Under the pieces are notes generated by a model. That model was not told the origin of the DNA. It made no database searches and saw nothing but the letters and a program-made list of their open reading frames with translations. From Yersinia canariae (GTDB lineage Bacteria > Pseudomonadota > Gammaproteobacteria > Enterobacterales > Enterobacteriaceae), in contig NZ_CP043727.1 in the NCBI RefSeq assembly GCF_009831415.1, positions 868,001-932,000 on the forward strand: 64,000 nt of DNA, in the 5' to 3' direction. Below are positions 1-7,376 of the stretch, one piece after another. Position numbers and translations under genes: made by a program. Every line of letters starts with the position of its first letter. Positions within the stretch are counted from its first letter, which is position 1.

Positions 1-18
1 CGCCGTTTGGTGATGTAA
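1..18 (+). CDS. aceF: 3' end of aceF (dihydrolipoyllysine acetyltransferase, PDH E2), partial
   Basis: The first five codons read R-R-L-V-M followed by TAA. This is the C-terminus expected for enterobacterial AceF, and the next gene is lpdA, exactly as in the pdhR-aceE-aceF-lpd locus. AceF is the lipoyl-bearing acetyltransferase core of the pyruvate dehydrogenase complex. Only 18 bases are present, so the call rests on these residues plus context. Confidence 0.8.
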   Translation, partial: RRLVM

Positions 19-23
19 TCGCC

Positions 24-52
24 AAGGCCGGCTTAGTGCCGGCCTTGTTGTT
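24..52 (+). terminator. Rho-independent terminator after aceF
   Basis: A perfect 9-bp stem, AAGGCCGGC (24-32) with GCCGGCCTT (38-46), has a 5-nt loop and is followed by a T-rich stretch. It lies just after the aceF stop, so lpdA probably also depends on its own promoter in the 53-269 gap, as known for E. coli lpd. Confidence 0.85.
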
Positions 53-272
53 ATTACAGACAGACAAAAGACAGTTATGAACCGGCTTTGTCGGCTTGTT
101 ACATAAGTCGACAAGGTTGTTGAGACACTCGTCACGCGATGCGGCTTTTCAGATTATTAACAATTCTGTAAACTGCACGCGGTGCAAGCGTCACGGTGGA
201 TCAAGGCGTTATGAAATTAATTAGCCTAAAGAATGACGACAAATTCGCCGGACAAACAATTAAGAGGTCATG

Positions 273-1697
273 ATGAGTACTGAAATTAAAACTCAGGTCG
301 TGGTACTTGGGGCAGGCCCAGCAGGGTACTCTGCTGCTTTTCGTTGCGCGGATTTAGGTTTAGAAACCATTCTGGTTGAGCGCTATTCCACTCTGGGTGG
401 GGTTTGCCTGAATGTCGGTTGTATCCCTTCCAAGGCGTTGTTGCACGTCGCTAAAGTTATCGAAGAAGCTAAAGCATTAGCTGAACACGGTATCGTTTTT
501 GGCGAGCCTAAAACTGACATTGATAAAGTACGTGTCTGGAAAGAGAAAGTTATCAATCAGTTAACCGGTGGTTTGGCAGGTATGGCTAAAGGCCGTAAAG
601 TCAAAGTGGTTAACGGTTTTGGTAAGTTCACTGGCGCGAACACCCTGGTTGTTGAGGGTGAAAATGGCCCGACAACTATTAATTTCGATAACGCGATCAT
701 TGCTGCGGGTTCTCGTCCAATCCAACTACCATTTATTCCGCATGAAGACCCACGTGTTTGGGACTCAACTGATGCATTGGCACTGAAAACTGTCCCAGAG
801 CGTCTGCTGGTGATGGGCGGTGGTATCATCGGTCTGGAAATGGGGACTGTTTACCATGCGCTGGGTTCGAAGATTGATGTGGTCGAAATGGCTGATCAGG
901 TGATTCCGGCGGCTGATAAAGACGTAGTAAAAGTCTTTACCAAACGTATTAGTAAGCAATTCAACCTGATGCTGGAAACCAAAGTGACAGCAGTAGAAGC
1001 CAAAGAAGACGGCATCTATGTCACCATGGAAGGCAAAAAAGCTCCTGCAGAACCGCAGCGTTATGATGCTGTTCTGGTTGCTATCGGCCGTGTGCCGAAT
1101 GGTAAGTTGCTGGATGCAGGTCAGGCCGGTGTTGAAGTTGACGAACGTGGCTTTATCCACGTTGATAAACAACTGCGTACTAACGTGCCGCATATCTTTG
1201 CAATCGGCGACATCGTGGGTCAGCCAATGCTGGCGCATAAAGGTGTTCACGAAGGCCATGTTGCTGCTGAAGTTATCTCTGGCATGAAACATTACTTCGA
1301 TCCGAAAGTGATTCCATCCATTGCGTACACTGAACCAGAAGTTGCATGGGTAGGTCTGACCGAAAAAGAAGCGAAAGAAAAAGGCATCAGCTACGAAACC
1401 TCCACCTTCCCGTGGGCGGCATCGGGTCGTGCTATCGCTTCTGATTGTGCAGATGGTATGACCAAACTTATTTTCGACAAAGAAACTCACCGTATCATCG
1501 GTGGCGCAATTGTCGGGACTAATGGCGGCGAATTGTTAGGTGAAATCGGTCTGGCAATCGAGATGGGCTGTGATGCTGAAGATATCGCATTGACCATCCA
1601 TGCTCACCCGACGCTGCATGAATCTGTCGGTCTGGCAGCAGAAATCTACGAAGGTAGCATTACTGACTTGCCGAACCCGAAAGCGAAAAAGAAATAA
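273..1697 (+). CDS. lpdA: Dihydrolipoyl dehydrogenase (E3)
   Basis: This FAD enzyme reoxidises dihydrolipoamide with NAD+ and is shared by pyruvate dehydrogenase, 2-oxoglutarate dehydrogenase and the glycine cleavage system. The N-terminal FAD-binding GAGPAG motif is at residues 13-18. The redox disulfide is C45/C50 in CLNVGCIPSK, a second dinucleotide fold (GGGIIGLE) binds NAD, and the C-terminal catalytic pair H445/E450 is in HPTLHES. At 474 aa it matches the E. coli length. Two ATGs are adjacent at 270 and 273. The second is preferred because AGAGG is then 5 nt away and the protein begins MSTEIKTQ as in E. coli. It follows aceF directly. Confidence 0.98.
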   Translation: MSTEIKTQVVVLGAGPAGYSAAFRCADLGLETILVERYSTLGGVCLNVGCIPSKALLHVAKVIEEAKALAEHGIVFGEPKTDIDKVRVWKEKVINQLTGGLAGMAKGRKVKVVNGFGKFTGANTLVVEGENGPTTINFDNAIIAAGSRPIQLPFIPHEDPRVWDSTDALALKTVPERLLVMGGGIIGLEMGTVYHALGSKIDVVEMADQVIPAADKDVVKVFTKRISKQFNLMLETKVTAVEAKEDGIYVTMEGKKAPAEPQRYDAVLVAIGRVPNGKLLDAGQAGVEVDERGFIHVDKQLRTNVPHIFAIGDIVGQPMLAHKGVHEGHVAAEVISGMKHYFDPKVIPSIAYTEPEVAWVGLTEKEAKEKGISYETSTFPWAASGRAIASDCADGMTKLIFDKETHRIIGGAIVGTNGGELLGEIGLAIEMGCDAEDIALTIHAHPTLHESVGLAAEIYEGSITDLPNPKAKKK

Positions 1698-1733
1698 TTT
1701 TTAGCTGATACGGTATTTGCCGAAGTCGACGTT

Positions 1734-1763
1734 AAAACGGTCCCTCGATAGGGGCCGTTTTTT
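1734..1763 (+). terminator. Terminator after lpdA
   Basis: The stem AAAACGGTCCC / GGGGCCGTTTT, with one G-T pair and a 6-nt loop, runs into a T tract. It lies 36 nt after the lpdA stop and would also separate lpdA from the convergent gene ending at 1779. Confidence 0.85.
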
Positions 1764-1778
1764 ATGGAAACAGTAATT

Positions 1779-3107
1779 TTAATTAATTTGGATCGGCGGG
1801 GGAATGAATTTTGATCCTAGCCCTCTGAGGGCTCGCATTTCTACTTCAATTGTTTCATTGTCAATGATATTGATTTCAGTAATCAGAAAAAAGCTATGAG
1901 GAAGAAATATTCTGGTGCCTTCGGTATTATCTAGTAGGGCTGAGACATCAGTGCTGTATGTTAATCCTCTGGGATAATGAATGGTATATCTTACATTGAC
2001 TTCTCCGTTATCGAGATCTTCAGTATTAAAGTTTGTGATATATTCTTCGTCTGACGTTGTGCTAAAAAAAGTCTCATTGCTGTAAATTTCTTCTTCGACT
2101 ATTTCGGTCTCAAATTCCACTCTGCTTCTGATTTCACCGCGATAAACAATATCAGTATCATCTGAACTTAAATATTTGAATGATTTGTTTTTAAATGAAA
2201 TACTCACATCTGAATGACGTTTTAGTGCATTGGTTAATTGTTCGATTTCAATTTTAAGTTTTGGGCTAATGTTATTGCTACGCATGGCATCATTAATTCT
2301 AACATAACTGTCCTCGGTATAATCTCTCAACGCAAAGTAATCTTGGAAACTGATTTTGTCATGCGTAGTTAATTTATTATATTCGCTAATTTCGTCATTT
2401 ATATCTAGCTGAGTATCAAGCCAAAACTCATTACCGTAGATACTTTCCATTTCCTCAATAGCTGTTGCTACTTCACTTTCTTGTATGGGGCCTCTACGGT
2501 GTATTATGGTGAACTTGCTGGTTTCGGATACTTGATTATCACTTTCCTCCATATCGGACTCTTTAATACTGGATGAGTCAGACTCGTTGGCGCTGGATGA
2601 CGTTGATTCTGAGTTGTCTACTCTTGCCCGTTTAATTGGAGGTTCCTCACCTAACGCGGGGGCATTTGGGTCACCTAAAAGATAGCCAACTCTGCCGTTT
2701 ATTCTTTTTATTACCCCTTTGGCTTTCGGTTTTGCTGCCGCCGGTAATAATAGTGTCCGCTCTGTAGTGGCTCCTAGTTTGGGGGATGGGGGTACTTTTG
2801 TTGTTGGCTTAATAGGTAACTTCCCTATAGAAAATTTAAATCCTCTCGGTTGTGGAGTCGGCCCCCCGGTTAATATACCGAGACCAATATCCAGTGCAAT
2901 TTCTTCACTTGTCGCTGGGGGTGTTTTCCCCTGATTTTCCGGAACTTCTCTACACGCCAGGCCATTCTCCCATCGGCAATGTCTGGCTTGATATTGACTA
3001 AAACTCTCTTTATTAGATTGGTATTTAGGTTCTACTGGGCGAGAATGTGCTATTTTAATGGATATGACAGTATAAATTAAAATTAATAGAGTGAGGGCTA
3101 TTTTCAT
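1779..3107 (-). CDS. Secreted hypothetical protein with ADP-ribosyltransferase-like C-terminal domain
   Basis: A 442-aa protein that I do not recognise by name. Residues 1-22 look like a Sec signal peptide (KIALTLLILIYTVISIKIA, cut near HSR). Residues 60-160 are Pro/Lys-rich and contain PPIKRARVD (156-164), which resembles a monopartite nuclear localisation signal. Residues 165-195 form a Ser/Asp/Glu-rich linker. Residues about 255-427 resemble the R-S-E class of ADP-ribosyltransferases: an N-terminal helix pattern (LRDYTEDSYVRIND), the NAD-binding Arg in VYRG (R323), FFSTTSD (347-353) as the STS motif, and EGTRIFLP (396-403) where E-x-E-hydrophobic-P is expected. The second Glu is replaced by Arg. 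The coding region is visibly AT-rich against its neighbours. The start has GGAGA just upstream. No immunity gene or secretion locus is adjacent. The fold assignment is inference; a structural or binding-only role is possible. Confidence 0.6.
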   Translation of the reverse strand: MKIALTLLILIYTVISIKIAHSRPVEPKYQSNKESFSQYQARHCRWENGLACREVPENQGKTPPATSEEIALDIGLGILTGGPTPQPRGFKFSIGKLPIKPTTKVPPSPKLGATTERTLLLPAAAKPKAKGVIKRINGRVGYLLGDPNAPALGEEPPIKRARVDNSESTSSSANESDSSSIKESDMEESDNQVSETSKFTIIHRRGPIQESEVATAIEEMESIYGNEFWLDTQLDINDEISEYNKLTTHDKISFQDYFALRDYTEDSYVRINDAMRSNNISPKLKIEIEQLTNALKRHSDVSISFKNKSFKYLSSDDTDIVYRGEIRSRVEFETEIVEEEIYSNETFFSTTSDEEYITNFNTEDLDNGEVNVRYTIHYPRGLTYSTDVSALLDNTEGTRIFLPHSFFLITEINIIDNETIEVEMRALRGLGSKFIPPPIQIN

Positions 3108-3302
3108 AGAGTCTCCATATTAATGTTTTTATTGTAATGAATTCCATATATTTAATTTCTCTACGCAGGATGATATTTGACTAAATTGAATTTTTAATCA
3201 AGGAAAGAAAACTTATTGGTGCGTTTATTTATATTTACGTTGTAATGATTAATAAATACCAATATTTCCATGCTGGTCAGGGTGACGAAAAATATCTGAG
3301 TA

Positions 3303-4310
3303 TTAAAAAAATTGTCCGGTTCTTAATTGGCTTGGGGAAATATTAAATATTCGACGTAATGCCGTGGCGAAATTGGCCGGACTAGTATAACCCGCAATAG
3401 CCGCTGCTTGATCAATACTGATACCTTCTTTCTGAAGGGCTAACATGGCGCGTTTTAAACGGCAATGGCGCAAATATTCAAATACTGTGATGTTGTAGCT
3501 TTCACGAAAACGTCGCTGCAAAGTGCTTTGGCTCATATTCACCAAACGGGCCAGTTCACTCATTGATAGATGGTCTGCTTCACCACTTTCCAGCCAATCA
3601 CGGACCTGCTGAACCCGGTTCATACCACGTAATGAGATTTTATTTTGCTGTAGCGCCTGCTGTTCCAGTGAACTGAATGCTTCAATAATCAGGCCAATAC
3701 ATTGTGTTTCCCAATGCAGGCGCTCCAGCGGGGTCGAAAAGGGAGGGGCGCTTGCGATTTTCTGCGCAATGGCTTGTGCGTGAACAGATGGCCGCCATAA
3801 ATGAATCGCCAGATGCTGCTGAGTAAAGTTGTAAAGAGTATCCCAGGAACCCGTTTGCGGCAGTAAATCGCCATACAACCATTCACGGTCAAAGGTGAGT
3901 GTCAGAGTGCGCTCATGGCTATTATTCTTACCGTGGCGAGTGAAAAGGGTGCTTTCTGTTAATGAGACCAGCGAGGCATCGCCTTTTTCCTGCAAATGCA
4001 GTTGCTTGCCCCCAAATGAAATATGTGCGCTGCCACTCACCACAATCGCCAGCTTCAAAGCCGGATTGAGCTGATTCTGCGTCTTGATATCGGAAAGGTT
4101 GGTCACATTGGCGGTATGCAGGATCAGGTGTGGGTTTAAGCGCAATACCTGAAAATCACCATACAATACTGGGTCGGTGGACGACAATTTAGCGCCGCTC
4201 AACTGATAGTCACTGGCCACCAGATTTGACTGTTGCACAATTTGGTCGCGATAAATCGGTTTGGATGAGGGGGAAACATTGCGCAATTTGTTTTTCTTCA
4301 TCGCCGACAT
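3303..4310 (-). CDS. AraC-family transcriptional regulator (PchR/BfeR-like), likely activator of fepA
   Basis: 335 aa. The last ~100 residues form the AraC double helix-turn-helix: MSELARLVNMSQSTLQRRFR is the first helix pair and the second ends with GYTSPANFATALRRIFNISP. The N-terminal half is a ligand-sensing region without obvious similarity. It is divergent from a ferric enterobactin receptor with a Fur box in between. This layout is known for siderophore-sensing AraC regulators such as PchR and BfeR, so it probably activates the receptor when the siderophore is present; that is inferred from context and overall pattern. The start at 4310 is preceded by GGAGAGG at good spacing. An in-frame ATG three codons downstream is possible. 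Confidence 0.85.
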   Translation of the reverse strand: MSAMKKNKLRNVSPSSKPIYRDQIVQQSNLVASDYQLSGAKLSSTDPVLYGDFQVLRLNPHLILHTANVTNLSDIKTQNQLNPALKLAIVVSGSAHISFGGKQLHLQEKGDASLVSLTESTLFTRHGKNNSHERTLTLTFDREWLYGDLLPQTGSWDTLYNFTQQHLAIHLWRPSVHAQAIAQKIASAPPFSTPLERLHWETQCIGLIIEAFSSLEQQALQQNKISLRGMNRVQQVRDWLESGEADHLSMSELARLVNMSQSTLQRRFRESYNITVFEYLRHCRLKRAMLALQKEGISIDQAAAIAGYTSPANFATALRRIFNISPSQLRTGQFF

Positions 4311-4425
4311 AGTGGCCTCTCCAATAACATTGATGTTGTGACAACATTGACTTTATAACAAACGGTTTTGCTGTTTATACAAACCTTTTTTCTGATTGCA
4401 AATGTAACAATTAGCGAGATGAATT

Positions 4426-4444
4426 GATAATGAAAATAATTATC
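4426..4444. promoter_or_regulatory. Fur box between the AraC regulator and fepA
   Basis: GATAATGAAAATAATTATC matches the 19-bp consensus GATAATGATAATCATTATC at 17 of 19 positions by direct comparison. It lies in the divergent intergenic region, about 90 bp before fepA and 115 bp before the regulator. It should repress one or both genes when iron is plentiful. Confidence 0.85.
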
Positions 4445-4536
4445 AATCTTGTTCGTTTTTGTTGCCCTATGAATAGATTGGTAGAGATTTTCCTCTACTG
4501 ACATTTGCTGTGGGCTTTTGCATCGGGGAAAGTGTA

Positions 4537-6831
4537 ATGAAAGTAAAATCGCAGCGGCGCTCTCTGACGACCTTAGCGAGCGTGATTGGTATCTGTATTT
4601 CGACTCCGCTTTGGGCGCAGACACAAGATACCACTCAGGCAGGGTCTGATACAGGCGTAACACAACAGCAAGAAACAACGGCCGCCGACAACAAAGCGGC
4701 CACCGGTGATACATTAGTCGTAACGGCTCAGCAGCAAGTCCGCCAGGCACTTGGCGCATCGACTATCACGGCGGAAGATATTCGCAAACGTCCTCCGGCT
4801 AATGACCTGTCCGAAATTATCCGCACCATGCCGGGTGTTAACCTTTCCGGTAACTCAGCCAGCGGCCAGCGCGGCAATAACCGCCAGATTGATATTCGCG
4901 GCATGGGGCCTGAAAACACGCTGATTATGATTGATGGCATCCCTGTTTCGAGCCGTAATGCCGTGCGTTATGGCTGGCGTGGTGAGCGCGATACCCGTGG
5001 TGATACCAACTGGGTACCGGCGAATATGGTTGAGAAAATCGAAGTATTACGCGGGCCTGCTGCCGCGCGTTATGGTAATGGTGCCGCAGGTGGCGTGGTG
5101 AATATCATCACTAAACAGCCGGACAAAGAGCTGCATGGTAGCTGGAATGCCTATATGAACCTGCCGCAGCACAGTGAAGAAGGGGCGACGCGTCGTACCG
5201 ATTTCAGTCTGTTGGGGCCATTAAGTGATACGGTCAGTTTCCGCTTATACGGCGGGTACAATAAAACTGATGCTGATGATTGGGATATTAACCAAGGCCA
5301 TGAATCAGCTCGAACCGGCAATCAGGCGGGCACCTTACCCGCCGGTCGTGAAGGGGTTCGTAATAAAGATATCAATGGTTTATTGCGTTGGGAGTTCATG
5401 CAAGGCCAATCCCTGGAGTTTGAGGCGGGTTATAGTCGTCAGGGGAATATTTATGCCGGTGATACACAAAACACCAATAGCAATGTCATTGTTCGCAGCT
5501 TATACGGTGCGGAAACCAATGTGATGTATCGCGATAATTTCTCATTAACTCATCGTGGTTTTTGGGATAACGGCGTCAGCGCCACTTCCTATGTTCAGTA
5601 TGAAAATACGCGTAACTCACGTATTAATGAGGGCCTGGCAGGCGGTACCGAGGGTATTTTCTCTAATAACAAATTCAGCACTATCAAGCTGGATAACTAT
5701 TTGGCCCATTCCGAGGTTAATCTGCCGTTTGAATTTGGCGTTAATCAGGTGCTGACTGTTGGCGCTGAATGGAATGACCAGAAAATGAATGACCCGACCT
5801 CTAATACCCAAACGACAACTGAAGGCGGCAATGTCAGTGGTTTGACGGGAGCTGGTCGAAATACTCGGACTTCAGCGCAGATAGCTTCAGTGTTTGTGGA
5901 AGATAATATCGAGTTGACAGATACCACGATGCTCACCCCAGCGCTGCGCTTTGATCACCACAGCACCGCCGGAAGCAACTGGAGCCCGGGGTTAAACCTG
6001 TCACAGGAATTGGGCGATTACTTCACCATGAAAATGGGGATTGCCCGCGCCTATAAAGCGCCAAATCTCTATCAAACCAACCCAAACTACTTGCTATATA
6101 GCCGTGGTCAGGGCTGCTACGGTGGCGGTGGAAGCTGTTACTTGATGGGGAATGACTCTTTGTCAGCTGAAACCAGCGTCAACAAAGAGATCGGTTTCGA
6201 ATTCCATGATGATGGCATTATTGCTGGTATCACTTATTTCCGTAATGATTACCGCAATAAGATTGAGCCGGGCCTGGTCTCCCTTGGAAAAGCTAATGGC
6301 GGCACCGGAGCTTATGCTGATTCCGATATCTTCAAATGGGGAAACATACCGAAAGCTTTGGTCGAGGGGTTAGAAGGTAACCTGACCGTGCCATTCACTG
6401 ACACGGTGCAATGGAGCAGCAATCTGACCTACATGCTGGAGTCTAAGAACAAAACTACCGGTGATTACTTATCCATCACACCAGAGTTTACTCTGAACAG
6501 CTCGCTAAGCTGGCAGGCCACGGATGATTTGTCCTTACTGTCTACCGTGACTTGGTATGGGCGTCAGAAACCGAAGAAATATGACTATCAGGGGCTGCCA
6601 GTGACGGGGACAGCACGCAATGAAGTGAGTCCATACGCCATCTTTGGCCTCAGTGCGAGCTACACCGTGACAAAAAATGTCAGTGTGACCACTGGGATTG
6701 AAAACTTATTTGATAAGCGCCAGTTCCGTGAGGGTAATGCCCAAAACGTGGCCAATATCGCCGGTGCTGGGGCGGCGACTTACAATGAACCTGGTCGGAC
6801 ATATTTTGTTAGCTTAAACACCCAATTCTAA
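4537..6831 (+). CDS. fepA: TonB-dependent ferric enterobactin receptor (FepA/PfeA family)
   Basis: An outer-membrane beta-barrel receptor importing ferric catecholate siderophores with TonB-ExbBD energy. 764 aa with a signal peptide ending STPLWAQ. The TonB-box-like segment DTLVVTA is followed by a plug domain closely matching FepA: NDLSEIIRTMPGVNLSGNSA, NRQIDIRGMGPENTLIMIDG and EVLRGPAAARYGNGAAGGVV. The barrel has the Cys-bearing loop around GCYGGGGSCYLMGNDSL and ends in an aromatic residue (SLNTQF), as barrel proteins need. The start at 4537 (MKVKSQRR) is chosen over the upstream ATG at 4510 because GGGGAAAG is properly spaced and the signal peptide begins there. It is preceded by a Fur box and a divergent AraC regulator. 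No siderophore synthesis or ABC importer genes flank it. Confidence 0.92.
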   Translation: MKVKSQRRSLTTLASVIGICISTPLWAQTQDTTQAGSDTGVTQQQETTAADNKAATGDTLVVTAQQQVRQALGASTITAEDIRKRPPANDLSEIIRTMPGVNLSGNSASGQRGNNRQIDIRGMGPENTLIMIDGIPVSSRNAVRYGWRGERDTRGDTNWVPANMVEKIEVLRGPAAARYGNGAAGGVVNIITKQPDKELHGSWNAYMNLPQHSEEGATRRTDFSLLGPLSDTVSFRLYGGYNKTDADDWDINQGHESARTGNQAGTLPAGREGVRNKDINGLLRWEFMQGQSLEFEAGYSRQGNIYAGDTQNTNSNVIVRSLYGAETNVMYRDNFSLTHRGFWDNGVSATSYVQYENTRNSRINEGLAGGTEGIFSNNKFSTIKLDNYLAHSEVNLPFEFGVNQVLTVGAEWNDQKMNDPTSNTQTTTEGGNVSGLTGAGRNTRTSAQIASVFVEDNIELTDTTMLTPALRFDHHSTAGSNWSPGLNLSQELGDYFTMKMGIARAYKAPNLYQTNPNYLLYSRGQGCYGGGGSCYLMGNDSLSAETSVNKEIGFEFHDDGIIAGITYFRNDYRNKIEPGLVSLGKANGGTGAYADSDIFKWGNIPKALVEGLEGNLTVPFTDTVQWSSNLTYMLESKNKTTGDYLSITPEFTLNSSLSWQATDDLSLLSTVTWYGRQKPKKYDYQGLPVTGTARNEVSPYAIFGLSASYTVTKNVSVTTGIENLFDKRQFREGNAQNVANIAGAGAATYNEPGRTYFVSLNTQF

Positions 6832-6834
6832 ATG

Positions 6835-6957
6835 CCGTCATACTTGGGGCCGCAGGGGGGTAGTTACGCGCGCTAACCCGAATGACTTACTCATGTAAGC
6901 TCATCGGGATGAGTTTGCTTGCCGCCTACCTCTGCACCCCCATTATTTTGGGTATAG
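6835..6957 (+). repeat. ERIC (IRU) element, copy 1
   Basis: An imperfect palindrome of about 123 bp begins a few bases after the fepA stop and ends TTGGGTATA. It carries the conserved ERIC core (CCGAATGACTTACT...TGTAAGCTCATCGGG, 6878-6907). The arms TACTTGG...GGGGGTAG and CTACC...CCCAT...TTGGGTA pair across the centre. It shares core and ends with the copies at 25944 and 43869. The rest of the 6832-7376 gap holds the inverted repeat at 6970 and the acnB promoter region. Confidence 0.9.
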
Positions 6958-6969
6958 GGTTTTTGTTAA

Positions 6970-7001
6970 AGCAGAAACAGTTGTTATCGGCTGTTTCTGC
7001 T
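6970..7001. terminator. Perfect 11-bp inverted repeat, possible fepA terminator
   Basis: AGCAGAAACAG (6970-6980) pairs exactly with CTGTTTCTGCT (6991-7001) around a 10-nt loop. It follows the ERIC copy downstream of fepA. There is only a weak T tract afterwards, so it may be a terminator displaced from fepA by the ERIC insertion or another structured site. Confidence 0.5.
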
Positions 7002-7238
7002 CCATTTATCGCCATAATATCTTCCCCTCATCATTCCTCGCTCTAAAAGTCATATCAACAGCACGAGATTTTCACCGAGAGATGGTATCCATTCCTAATG
7101 TATGGGTATTATGCGAGGAGATTTTACGGATATTGCCCTTTTGTAAGGGGCTAACTGAGAGTGGTTATCAATAGTTCAGGTGATTACACTGCGCTCAACG
7201 ATTCAGCAAAAATTTAATGTTGCTTTTATGTGAACGAA

Positions 7239-7267
7239 TTAACACTGAGTTCAAATACTGGTATGCT
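7239..7267 (+). promoter_or_regulatory. Candidate sigma-70 promoter of acnB
   Basis: TTAACA (7239-7244) and TATGCT (7262-7267) are separated by 17 bp, about 110 bp before the acnB start. They match the -35 and -10 consensus at 5/6 and 4/6 positions. This is assigned by eye only. Confidence 0.45.
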
Positions 7268-7376
7268 GGCTGAGCGAAACTGGGCTTCTTACCTTACACC
7301 TACTGCATCAATGATGATGGCTGGTGGCTACAGATAGCCTGGCAAAATATATGACAATAAAAGCGAGGAGAGAGTC

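Noticed and set aside
765..1490. 241-codon open frame on the minus strand inside lpdA
   Set aside because: It lies wholly antisense to a certain gene. Its His/Phe-rich composition is what the complement of a biased coding frame gives, and there is no ribosome site.
4298..4759. 153-codon minus-strand frame across the fepA promoter region
   Set aside because: It overlaps the regulator start, the Fur box and the fepA signal peptide. The translation has no domain and the sequence is better explained by the divergent promoters.
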